This document shows positions 46,101-55,469 of a stretch of 64,000 nucleotides of DNA, in pieces (position 1 is the first letter of the stretch; every line of letters starts with the position of its first letter). Where the stretch lies: the NCBI GenBank assembly GCA_004764695.1, contig SMSO01000025.1, positions 729,102 to 793,101 of the forward strand. Direction: 5' to 3'. The position numbers and the translations under genes were made by a program. This DNA is from Schizochytrium sp. TIO01 (taxonomy: Eukaryota; Sar; Bigyra; Thraustochytrida; Thraustochytriidae). The notes below the pieces were generated by a model that did no database searches, was not told the DNA's origin, and saw only the letters and a program-made list of their open reading frames with translations.

Positions 46101-47057
46101 CCGCCGCAGTTTGGACCCACTGAAACGTATCTGCAATCACCCGGAGGTAACCGCAACAAAAGACGCCGAGGCGCAAACCAGAAGCTCTCTTCGAGTGGTA
46201 GTGGCAGCAGTGAGGGTTTGGGCGATAGTCCTGATGATCTAGTGAACGACAGCGAGGACGACGAATACGATGAGCTTGACGATGAAGAATTTGATGACGG
46301 AGATTTCGATGGGCAGGAAGACGTTATGCATCTTGAATCCCAAGCGGAGGCCGAGCTTCATTACCACAACAAATGGAAGCGTCGCCGGAAGGCACGGCTC
46401 TCACAACGCTCAGGTACGATCGATGTGTGGTGGTTTGTAAAGAATGGTGGTCTCCCCGTCGTCATTGCTCGGCTCTTGCGCGGTCATCGCGTGTGGCGCC
46501 GTTGTCATATTCGCGTCTTCACTACTGTCGAGGACAGTGAGCTTTCTGATTTGCGAACTATGCGTGCTACGCTTGAGGTTGAGCGTATGTTGCATGCCAT
46601 GCGTGTCAAAGCCTCTGTTGAGGTTATCCAGATTGATCCGCTAACACAGCATGTTTTGCGTGAAACCATTCTCGATGAGGACGAAGAGCTTATCAGTGAT
46701 ATGCCTACGGTTAGCGCCCCAGCTCATGAGCGTCATGAAGGTACACGTACACTTGCTGAACTCTTCCCCATGCTTACTATGCCTGAGGAAACCCACGCGG
46801 ATGTGGACTCAGACGACGAGAAGTTTGACCCCATGGAAGCTGTGCGCGCGCGAGCGGTCGCCACATACAGTGAACTTATGTTTGAGCACTCCAAGGATGC
46901 GCAGCTGGTTATTTGCAACCTGCCCATCCCTTCAGAAGATCAAACACCTGATGAGTATGTGGATCTTATGGAGCGCTTGACCAACAATCTCGATCGGGTG
47001 CTCTTTATTCATGCTCCTTTTGCAGATGATGAAATTGCTGAACGTTTTGTTCACTAA
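43152..47057 (+). CDS. Cation-chloride cotransporter family protein (SLC12-like)
   Basis: A 1301-residue, intron-free membrane transporter for electroneutral co-movement of chloride with K+ and/or Na+. A low-complexity N-terminus (1-183) ends in a poly-Lys stretch. The amino-acid permease core with about 12 membrane segments spans 184-650 and begins GTFMGVYIPVVASMWGVLIF. Family signatures include FGVIVGYTGWA, the helix GANKASDLETPNQSI (437-451) and CLELLEIGPTILQAVASDGL (512-531). The large C-terminal cytosolic part carries the SLC12 domain: WDPQVLCLVEDPDNPN, GTIDVWWFVKNGGLPVVIAR, WRRCHIRVF, and near the end DAQLVICNLPIP and LDRVLFIHAPF. Acidic, Ser/Gly-rich inserts occupy about 865-1090. The length matches KCC/NKCC proteins. 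The subfamily is uncertain: the core reads closer to the divergent SLC12A8/A9 side than to animal KCCs. ATG 43152 is the first in a long open frame; a later start near residue 150 cannot be excluded. Confidence 0.93.
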   Translation: MALQSPNLGALSSPDLAAQHGVQEALGGSRWRLGMPGLLAPPALRLPAQAEASQRRLKAGLDVPSAAALFTRANPVASKDGFTGSNYNLESGNGNGNGSRDGGNLGGLWSKKTTTGRQALVLQSSNGRGGRPESALVQCDDGMGEGIRERTGSKRMGSTHKEYDDDEEAQQHVNKSKKKKKKQGTFMGVYIPVVASMWGVLIFIRFGVIVGYTGWAMSVGFVVLAAGAQILTTISLCTVLSNSSNYSGGSFGILKRNLGSDMAGVICLLYYFGMTTMASVELLGAVQAIDYILSGTPTYEGISITKSQYIDQIAIGGPILVVLGLIRTTQLKAVHIMATVILIGVILTYILGFLGIFLTLNGWTGAIDVENVDGFTGLSRETFMNNARPDFSLPTYSEEELYDEFGVTTEMVDENSTPNPASALSIIFPMFLGIFQGANKASDLETPNQSIIKGTGAAILTSFTVYVLFFLLLAAVAERQVLKVDFLLFDRLAWPTQYIALVATVAVGVGACLELLEIGPTILQAVASDGLFSFLPKLGLHKVNSKGQPVHAIVMVSLPVNFCLLFTPSAYFEGLATVVTMFFLQAYGHMHLSLLLNEVQRHSSWRPTFVYYHWSLALLGLITTVVLMFYISWIQAVVTISLAVGLLILARVVEEPRRKGLGTRALAQGRALDHILADHFVDHREIIERLSRTLQSVGAQASTEKILRAVREDTALVPDEPLHWDPQVLCLVEDPDNPNLREDHVKMVHLTTQLTGAGVLPRLAVVASTIRASPGEDLDSLDRIRQLKELRLYALITATNARAFAHVTVVPASCSSSAAYMVMMQSVGLGNLKPNMTLLNWTNPRLLDVVKNSTLAKRIVVVLKDRRPLGLVTNHQARKQRQSRASRASRGSRSTAGNFSSPAMLPVTKARTQSGNSTIGVTAAVAAAAAMASTNGETGSEAGDSEGGPGFVPDVIKAPRTGSDVKYSFAFSESSIFGTNTAIPPQFGPTETYLQSPGGNRNKRRRGANQKLSSSGSGSSEGLGDSPDDLVNDSEDDEYDELDDEEFDDGDFDGQEDVMHLESQAEAELHYHNKWKRRRKARLSQRSGTIDVWWFVKNGGLPVVIARLLRGHRVWRRCHIRVFTTVEDSELSDLRTMRATLEVERMLHAMRVKASVEVIQIDPLTQHVLRETILDEDEELISDMPTVSAPAHERHEGTRTLAELFPMLTMPEETHADVDSDDEKFDPMEAVRARAVATYSELMFEHSKDAQLVICNLPIPSEDQTPDEYVDLMERLTNNLDRVLFIHAPFADDEIAERFVH

Positions 47058-47409
47058 ACACCACAGGTTTTGTCCTCTGTCATATCAGATTGCGGATCGC
47101 GTTGAATTTTGTCTTGTTTTCTTCATTCTTATCCTCATTTGTTTCATTTGATGCATGTCTTTGGAATTTCTCATTTCTGTGTGTTAAGATCATACCTAAG
47201 GATCTACAAGCATTTCATGATCATCATTTACTTCAAGGTGATAAGTACAGTTATTACTATAGTTTCCGTATACAATGACTCATCTTTGTGGTCAGAATCG
47301 CTGTGTAGAGCCCTTTGGCATTTCATGTCTTCGATGTCATTGGATTCAAAGGTTCGGCATGCATACATCGATGATTTTCAGAACGGTAAATACATTGCAT
47401 TGAAAAGAA

Positions 47410-50404
47410 TATTTTACTTTGTACGCGACCGCTCTCTCCGACCTTACAACGATGACAGATTCCGTTTACATTACAGTAGTTTGACCAGGATGCTATTTCT
47501 AATCCAGGTGCTGTCTAATAACACAGATGCCATGCATAGTGTATGCAAATCAACTAATTCACACAATTCAATCGGTTGGAATATCGAATGAGCTTCCATG
47601 GATTATGTCTTATTGAAAGTCAATAAATGTCAAGTTACTGGACGAATGTCGAAAACCATTTACCGATTCAATATCATCAAACGCGGCGATAATAGAACCT
47701 TTGTACTTTCAAATTAACCAATAAGTCCCGGGGAAAAGTCTATGGGCTTGTGATTTTATTTTTGTAAACTGAGTCAATCTCCTTTCTAAGCACCAAAGAA
47801 CTGTGAGTAGTATTTTTCGAAAGCCAATTCTTTGCATAGCCATCGGGGGTTCGGATATCAAGCATTATTCCAAGCTCGCCACCAACGTACTTGGAGTGCT
47901 CTTGTTGCATAATGAAGGACACATATCCTCAACGGTGCTGAGAAGTAAATATTTGTTCATAGCTTATGGAAACGCTGAAGTACTATACCAGAGGGTAACG
48001 ACGAAGTGCATACAAAGTGTCTATAAGTTACTTACTGACTATACACTCTCTGGTGCCTCAGTTAAGACATCGATTGTAATGTGATACCTATATTTACGCA
48101 ATTGCAAAGGTACACCATATTACTGAGAGCACTAAAGTTCGTTGTCTTTGTTATGGTTGAATTCCAATCCTCTTTTCCAGCACAGGAACTGTTGCCTCCA
48201 TATCAAATGTTCTAGACTATGATGCGATTGAGGATTGTGAACGCTCTCAATTCACCTTCAAAGGATATAGTTACCACGGATTCACATGATGCTGCACCAG
48301 TTGTTTCTCCTGACATCACACACTCCGTTCGAATTACAGGATTAACCATTGAAACCATGAGCCACAATTGTCCTTTCAGTTCATGCTCGCAAACTCGCGA
48401 CGATGCTTAATCATTCTATCAGATGCGAGGCTATTGTATTACTCGAAACATGCGATCACAGGAGGCTTGAGAGGGGGGTGAGGGTGGGGTGTTCTTTAGT
48501 TTGCGGGTACACGCAAAGGCTAGGACTGGCTTTGCGGCTCATATAGAAGATATTCTACTCATGTCTACAGTTTTTGCAAATGGCTATCCAGATCAAACGC
48601 TGACAGCATCACCAATTCTCACAATCGCCAAAAGAGAAGAAAATGTTGATCGAGCCATGTATTCACGTCTCGCCAGTGCACTACTTTTTACGAGATTCGA
48701 AAATACCCAGTTCAACTCTTTGGATGGGTATAATAGGGAAGCTCATAAAGTATTGCTTGCAACGACGAGTACCTACTTTTACAACCGCTTCTCATTTGAG
48801 TTATGTAGGAACCAAATGGTCACTTCAAGCACTCTACTGTTTCCTGGTTGAAGTAGGATGTTTCTTTTCTTACCTTTACGGCGCACACGAGTCTGATTTA
48901 GAGGTTCAATAATTCAGTGTAGTTCAAAATAGTCTTTATCTAATGAACAGGTCGCTCCAGTTCGAGCCTTATGCACTGTACACCCTCTATGAAAAGATTC
49001 TCCCGATGGTTTTTTCATCATTGTATCTTCCTGTCGCAAATTGAGTGACTATGGCATTTTCTTTATCCTTATAAGTAAACTGTGTATTGATGGAAACAAA
49101 GCCGTGGAAGGACTCTGTGAAGGTTCCATCAATGCAATGCGTCTGAAGCTCCGCAATGTACTCTCTGATCGGGTGTCAATTGAAGAAGTACAATTTAGAC
49201 CCCATGGCATAAATTTAGAACTTGATTTCAAATAAACTCATTTTTGCTTGTTTGTTTATTTGTAAGCCTGGTTAGTATGAGAAATAGATAAGACGCTATT
49301 GCTTTTGGTACATGTGTATCACTTGATGACAAGTATCTGGCCATGACGGGTTTAGGATTTACGCAGACACAGTTAGGGTCAATTGGGCTATACAGATCTC
49401 TATTAGGCCAGCCATCGCAGAAAGAAGTACAAATGACTCATATAGCTCGTCTAATAGTATTTTCGCGAATAGCATTAGTATTGACTTTGAAAACATGGTC
49501 GCAGTTCGGGACCTTGAAGGAGGGAGGCTTGTTTGGATGTGAAATTTGAGCTCATCCGACTGGTCAAGAGACTACACAACCCTCAGCCTAGATGATACAC
49601 AAAGTGATTTCAAGCCTACCGTTCAAGACAGTCGTTGGCTCTAACATTTGATAGTATAACATAGACTGCCGTATTCCCATACGATGAAACAGGTGATTCC
49701 TAGAGCAAAAATTATATTACCTTACCAACCGCATTAAAGGGTACCAACAGTGCAGGGACTGGTCATTCCATCGCCATGTAAGGTATGTACCTCATGGTTG
49801 GTCTCCTGGATGCCCGTATGGTTGAAACTTATCATCGGAATACTTCACTAGAACTTGATCAGAGATTAGCACGACCTTGTCTCCAAGTGCAAGTACTTAT
49901 GATAGTCTCGGAGCTTCAGGCAGTTGATTGTAGATGCTTCTAGTGCAACAAATTCAAATAGTGATAATGATAATGCAGGCAGGGCATACATTTATCACAT
50001 AGAAAGTGTGACATGGACTTTGGACAACCTCTTCTCTTTCAGCAGAAAGTGGTGGCGGTGACTCATTCGGTCACTGTGTTTTTCTTATCAGAATTTGTAT
50101 TTTCAGTTGGTAGCCAGAAATCTTTTCAAGTTCCAAAGACACTGCCTTCACTTACAACACAAACACGCCAACACCGACTGCATACCCAACCGGAAGGGTA
50201 GCACGGGCATCGACTAATGAACCAATATACGAGGTATATGATCCGGCACCAAGCCTGACACAGACAACTATCACACCAACCCTTGAATCAACATCCGAAG
50301 GTATTAGCCCAGGACCAATTGCTGGAATTCGTATAAGATTTGTGTTTGTTTGTGCTTTATTTGCATTTTTACATTACAGGCAGAGAGAGAGAAAATTAGA
50401 ATAA
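47410..50404 (+). pseudogene. Decayed large type-I surface protein (REJ/cadherin-, propeller-like fragments, stalk, TM tail)
   Basis: No single frame spans the region, but a series of protein-like pieces lies on the plus strand in a sensible order. About 47415-47485: ATALSDLTTMTDSVYITV, then DQDAISNPGAV in another frame. About 48175-48415: TGTVASISNVLDYDAIED, then TTDSHDAAPVV one frame over, cadherin-like. About 49075-49235: DGNKAVEGLCEGSINAM and VSIEEVQF, ending LELDF. About 49292-49440: FGTCVSLDDKYLAMTGLG, like an FG-GAP-type propeller blade. 49471-49535: ANSISIDFENMVAVRDLEGG. About 50045-50110: GGGDSFGHCVFL, then SEFVFSVGSQ in a shifted frame. 50151-50404: a Thr/Pro-rich stalk with NTNTPTPTAYP, one hydrophobic segment RFVFVCALFAFL, and a basic tail RQRERKLE-stop. 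Frame jumps without intron space and stops between pieces indicate a dead gene. Domain names are by eye. Confidence 0.5.
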
Positions 50405-51528
50405 AGAGACATTCGACACTATCATATAGAATTCTGCTGCATTTGTTGCATTCGAGCTCATCCCTCGTGTTGTGAAAAGTTATTCACTCACAACATTACA
50501 GAGAAGAGACAACTCGGTGATTATTGAGCGCCCTAAAACAAAGAAATGATTTTCTTGATCGGTGATAAACAAGAATACAAAGAAGAAATCTCATTAAAAG
50601 AAAATCAACCAAAAGAAAAAGAGGATATGGATGAGAAATATGTAGTATAGTAATTTGTATCAGTAAAGAGCTTTTGAGAGTACTCTTAATGCCATATTGT
50701 TCTTAAATTGAAGTTGATCAATGTGACGAGTATTTGTCTTTTACTAAGGGCGAGCTTTAGGCACGGCAAAATTGCTCTCATTTCGTCGGACCATAAAGAT
50801 GGGGTTCATTGCAGGCAGTTGAGTCCTCATAAGCATCACAACAAATTAAGTTAGCGTTTATTGAAAGAACCCATAAAATTACAATTGCTATATTGTATTA
50901 TTTTTTTATTGCAATGATTGAATAATCCTGATCATAATCACTTATCACTGCATCGGTAGGAATTCGAGTGATTTAATTTCCAGCCCAGTATTGGAGCTCT
51001 TCTCCAAAAGAATGTCTGCCTAGCACAGGTATAAAAAAGTATGTCTGACACAGAACGGTCCATGTAGCGGACCGTTGCATTCATTTGTGATATAATTATC
51101 ACATGCTAACGAGAAATCAAGAAACAAACAGCTGAACAAGAAGAGGCCAATCTAATTTCAAGTTGTGAGGCATTAGACGACTTAAGAAAAGTGCTTGGAT
51201 TTTTCATTGTTGTTATATGATTCCCTCCCAACACGAACAATGGGACACTGGTACCACTTGCTGAGATCTCCAATCGAAGGAACTAGTGGACAAGACATTG
51301 CTAGAGTTCTTGGCGCCCCTTTATGAAACCCTAGTAGATATCGAACTTACAATAGAGCAAGAGTAGGCAGCCAGATTCATGTGGCTGCGGAGTCTAGAAC
51401 CAGAATTGTGAATACACATTACCTACATCCAAGCATGGTGTAACTGGAATCGATGATTGTAGAGGGTGAATTAACCTAGCCCCATCAATTATCTCTAACA
51501 CCTTTCAAGAGAGTCTTAATCTCCTTAA

Positions 51529-52480
51529 TCACTCCATGAATCCTTCTGTCTTGGAATTCATTCTCCAAGACAGCAGTTCGCTCACTCTTGAATCAGCCTT
51601 CTTAAAGCATTCATCAAGACCCTTGCCTTCATCTTTACAGTCAACCTCAAGCTGACCAGAGTCATCTCCCAGCACCACTGACAGAACTGTTATCACACTC
51701 CTCGCGGCTATAATCAGAGGAGATCTATTTTCCTGCATGGTTTCTACTATGGCCAACATATCTATGGAATAGTAACTACCTTCAGATGAATAATCAGAAT
51801 AGTTCGTGTCGACCAAGGAGTCCTCATTAGTCGAGCTCGATGTAAGATTTATCGTAGGTTCAAAGGTGATATTATCATAACTCATACCCAATACATAGGA
51901 AGAACCATCGACTTCGGCATAAGTGTCAGCCACCCTGTGCTGTGATACGGACTCAGTCTTATTATTACAATCCATTGGGCTGCCGTACTTAAGTATTGCA
52001 TTATTGGTTTTGATGCCAATACCATGAAGTTTCCAACTCTGAACCAATCCTTTTGATGGGTATATCATCAAGTGACGCCATCCACCATTCGTGAAGTCAA
52101 CTAGAGTATATTCTTAGATATTATCTGCTTAGATTCGGAGACCTGAATTGTGCTATTACCGTCAATAGTTGCATTTTTTCCAAAGAAAACGAAACGATCA
52201 CTGCATCAACAATTGCAAAGACATTACCACCTGAAGCTATTGTTTCTGTTAAATGTCGAAATAACCGCTATTTACTGATTTGGATATGATGAGGTTGTCT
52301 TGGTAAGCCATCTTGCATTTTGCAGACCTTCCTCTAAGAAAGAAGTTGAAGGACTAAGTGTTTCAACATGGTTCCACTAGTTCTCATTGATGTGTTGATA
52401 CAGTGCCACACCTCGATAGTTGCCGCTGAAACTCTGAGTTGTCGTGTTATCACAAGTTTCAATACAAGTTCTTAAATCCC
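51529..52480 (-). pseudogene. Second decayed surface-type protein gene, minus strand
   Basis: Minus-strand pieces run in order from 52480 downward. They are TQSFSGNYRGVALYQHINEN, TIASGGNVFAIVDAVIVSF, GKNATIDGNSTIQVSESKQ (shifted frame), VDFTNGGWRHLMIYPSKG, and a continuous 180-residue frame (52071-51529) with SYVLGMSYDNITFEPTINLT, SPLIIAARSVITVLSVVLGD and DSGQLEVDCKDEGKGLDECF. The first and fourth pieces recall the strand pattern of LamG/concanavalin-type domains; that is a weak impression. Stops and frame jumps separate the pieces. The final 180-residue frame is intact and could still be an exon of a living gene. It lies tail to tail with the plus-strand remnant that ends at 50404. Confidence 0.42.
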
Positions 52481-53010
52481 AACTGTCGCCTGTAACATCA
52501 TCTGCGAAAGTCTTCAGAAGACCTTGTTCGTGTAACTCGAATGTAATCTTAAGTCGTATTCAGTCGTATCTATCATTACATGAACTACTGGCTGTCACCA
52601 AGAGATTCATTACAAGTGTACATTATAAATATATAATTCAATCCCCAATTTAATTCCTGTAATCGTCATTGCAGACAGCGCTGCAAATTCCCCCAAGAAA
52701 ATCTCATGCATTTTTTGTTCTTCTACATCTGAACTCTGATGCAGTGCTCCTTTAGAAATTACTTCATGAATTACATTTCAAGACAACCATGGCCCTCTAA
52801 ATACTTGGAGCTCTCTTAATCATTGAAGTCATCCATTCATCCCTTTATTGTTCTCACGAACGCGAGCAAGTACTAGCTAGCTACATTATTAGTAATATTC
52901 CTATAAGTCTTATACAAAGCAATTGGATGCATGATTTGATTAATGGATCAATCAATCGTATGATCGCTCGGCTTGAGACAGACCTTTAAGAGTGGAGAAG
53001 AACTTGGACA

Positions 53011-53664
53011 ATGTCGGAGAGCGATTCGTGGATGGATGCCGAGGGGTGCCTGCCGGCATTTCTGGCTGGTATGGCTACTGCTTCTGCAGTTTTGGTGCCC
53101 GCTGTTGTTCTTTTCATGCAGCGCCAAGACCAGTCAAGGCAGAAGCAGTTGGAGTTGGAGACCTCCGACGTGAAAGAAGACGACGAACCCATGGCCAAGA
53201 CCTCCCCAGAGCAACGTCAGGGCTTTGCAGACGAGGACTTGATGAGCGACAGCGATTTCGACGATGAGGATGACGATGATGACGATGATGATGAGGAACC
53301 TCTGAAGCAGGTCATGGTGGTTCGCACTGATCTCAAGATGGGCAAGGGTAAAATTGCGGCTCAATGCTGCCATGCTAGTTTGGGTGCATTCCGCCGTGCG
53401 AGTTCGCCTCGCGCACCTGAAGTCTGGCAAACTTGGCTGCGTAGGTGGCTCATTATTGGCCAGACCAAGGTTGCTGTGAAATGCCCTTCTGAAGAGGAGA
53501 TGGCCGAAGTCGCTGAGAATGCTCGTGCCAACAATGTGCCATTTTATGTTGTCGCAGATGCTGGACGCACACAGATTGCCGCTGGATCGCGAACTGTGTG
53601 TGCTGTAGGACCCGCACCTGTATCCGTAGTTGATGCGCTGTGCAGCCAGTTCAAGCTTTTGTAA
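53011..53664 (+). CDS. PTH2: Peptidyl-tRNA hydrolase 2 (Bit1/PTRH2 type) with N-terminal membrane anchor
   Basis: An intact, intron-free 217-residue protein that hydrolyses peptidyl-tRNA released from stalled ribosomes. Residues 97-217 form the complete PTH2 domain. It starts KQVMVVRTDLKMGKGKIAAQ, carries CCHASLGAF with conserved His121, continues GQTKVAVKCPSEEEM and VPFYVVADAGRTQIAAGSRT, and ends VGPAPVSVVDALCSQFKLL. All hallmark positions of the archaeal/eukaryotic family are present. The N-terminus has one hydrophobic segment (about 14-36), then a charged linker with a run of Asp (82-95). The same layout, an N-terminal anchor before the domain, is known for mitochondrial PTRH2, so an outer mitochondrial membrane location is likely. 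The start at 53011 puts the anchor close to the N-terminus. Confidence 0.97.
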   Translation: MSESDSWMDAEGCLPAFLAGMATASAVLVPAVVLFMQRQDQSRQKQLELETSDVKEDDEPMAKTSPEQRQGFADEDLMSDSDFDDEDDDDDDDDEEPLKQVMVVRTDLKMGKGKIAAQCCHASLGAFRRASSPRAPEVWQTWLRRWLIIGQTKVAVKCPSEEEMAEVAENARANNVPFYVVADAGRTQIAAGSRTVCAVGPAPVSVVDALCSQFKLL

Positions 53665-55469
53665 TCATCCATCCTTTGGCTGTTCGATTTATTAGACTAA
53701 TTGATTGAGTCATTTTTTGTGTTTGTCCGCACTTATCTATTGCAAAGACCATGCTACTGTTGTAGTAAGTAAAACACAGTTTAGATGCATAATAGGATAA
53801 TCAAGAGTCTAGTAGGGGACGATTGTTTGGCTCAGCTGGCTCGAGACCAAGAGCAGGATGACCTTATCGTGATATAATGTGAATCTGACCTGGCTTCTTT
53901 CAGCATGCAATCTACAGAGCTAGAAAAACGGGGAAAACTGGTACAAAGTTAGTGACAAAAGGTATAAATCTGAAACACAACTGTGCTTAGGGCTAAACGC
54001 ATTTAAGTTGATGCTTCTACGTATTTTAATTCCGTTATACAATATGTGTGTTAGGCTAGAGGAGTCACTGCAAGCAAGCAAAATCTCAGTGGCTGGATCC
54101 ATCATCGATAGTGTCTAAGAAACATTGTCTCGGTTTTAAGAAGCCACGGCCATTTTCCGCTTGTTGTCTCAACAATCTACGCACTCAATTCATCGTGCTC
54201 CCAACGAACAGGATGTATTGCTCTATGAATGGCCTAATTAATTGCCTTTCCCTGAAGTCACATATCCCAGGGCATCAAATGTAGTAATGGCAGCAGTCAC
54301 GTTAGGGCTCAAACACATGACCATGCCACAAATTGCAACATTTCACATAAAGACTTTGCAAGTCTTTGGCATCTAAGAACACGTAGCTCCTTCCTAGCCT
54401 TGAACGACGAATGAGAAGTTTGTGATTGGGCGCAAAATTTCTCCAGATGATCTGGTATAATACTACTGTAAACAAATGAGTTAGCTAGATATTAAAGATC
54501 GGTAATTTTGTTGAAACGACTTGCCCTGAGTCGGTAGTAGTACTCTTCCTACAAGCGTTTTTCTTCAACTCGGCAACGAGAAAAGAACGTATCCCTCTCT
54601 TAAACTTCCTGTCCGAAAAACTCAATTTGAAGGATATAACTGACTCAAGAATGTGCTTGTAAAGTTAGGATATCTGTGCTTTATAATGATTGTTCGTGCT
54701 GTTCTGGATTAATTCACTTTTTGAATGTTCGCTTAGATCGTGTTGCAGAGACATCAGAGAGCAGGAACAACTCTCAGAAAGCCATGATGCAGCATTGCGT
54801 TTGTGGACTGCTGTCGGCATTTCTAACCCAGGGTTGATCAAATATTGTCATTCAAAAAGAAGTATAATCATTCGTCTGGGATCCATGATAAGCAGCTCTG
54901 TTCGCGTTTCAACTCCGCCTCGGGGGGTGAAAGTTACTCTGGGTTAGAGCATCTGTGGAGGAAAATAAACTGAAAACATCGAAACCACAAGTTCACTGCG
55001 TATAGCGTAAGGTGAAAGGTTGTTCTCACAAGTAAAAAGGAGAGATAGGAAGCGAAAAAAAGAAAAGAGAAAGTCATACAACTGCATACAAATTCATTTT
55101 TGTAAATATATATATAATACTGCAAGGTATTGCATTTCCAGTAAAGGGGGTGTTTGGCTGCACGGCGGGCGCCATTGCATTGGTCTCGTCACTTGCAAAG
55201 CTGGAGACTTGCATCGGCGCACACAAGTGCATTTGATAAGTTTTCATGCATTATTCAACATCCGCCTCCGTATGATCCGCGCAGGGTTGAGTCAACGTCT
55301 ATCCATGAGCTTTATTGTGTGTGCTCTGTGTATAAGGATTGGTACTCTGTGGCCCATGTATAATGAGTACCATGCGTGTACTCAATTCTGCAGGGAAGTA
55401 GGAGGGCTTTTGAGACTCGTCCAAGCGAGCGATAGATGATTTACAATCTTTCCGCCACAAGGACTTGAC
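53665..55469. other. Convergent intergenic region
   Basis: Lies between the 3' ends of the PTH2 gene and the AP2 gene. Almost free of microsatellites and AT-leaning. A short minus-strand frame near 54345-54240 (MVMCLSPNVTAAITTFDALG) and a plus frame at 54690-54947 look faintly protein-like but are too short to support. A small (TA)n run is at 55105-55116. Confidence 0.5.

Noticed and set aside
45248-46159. A 303-residue minus-strand open frame
   Set aside because: Antisense shadow of the transporter C-terminal region.
47109-47591. A 160-residue plus-strand frame
   Set aside because: Its first half looks like random AT-rich sequence. The protein-like signal at 47415-47485 is in a different frame and was assigned to the decayed surface gene.
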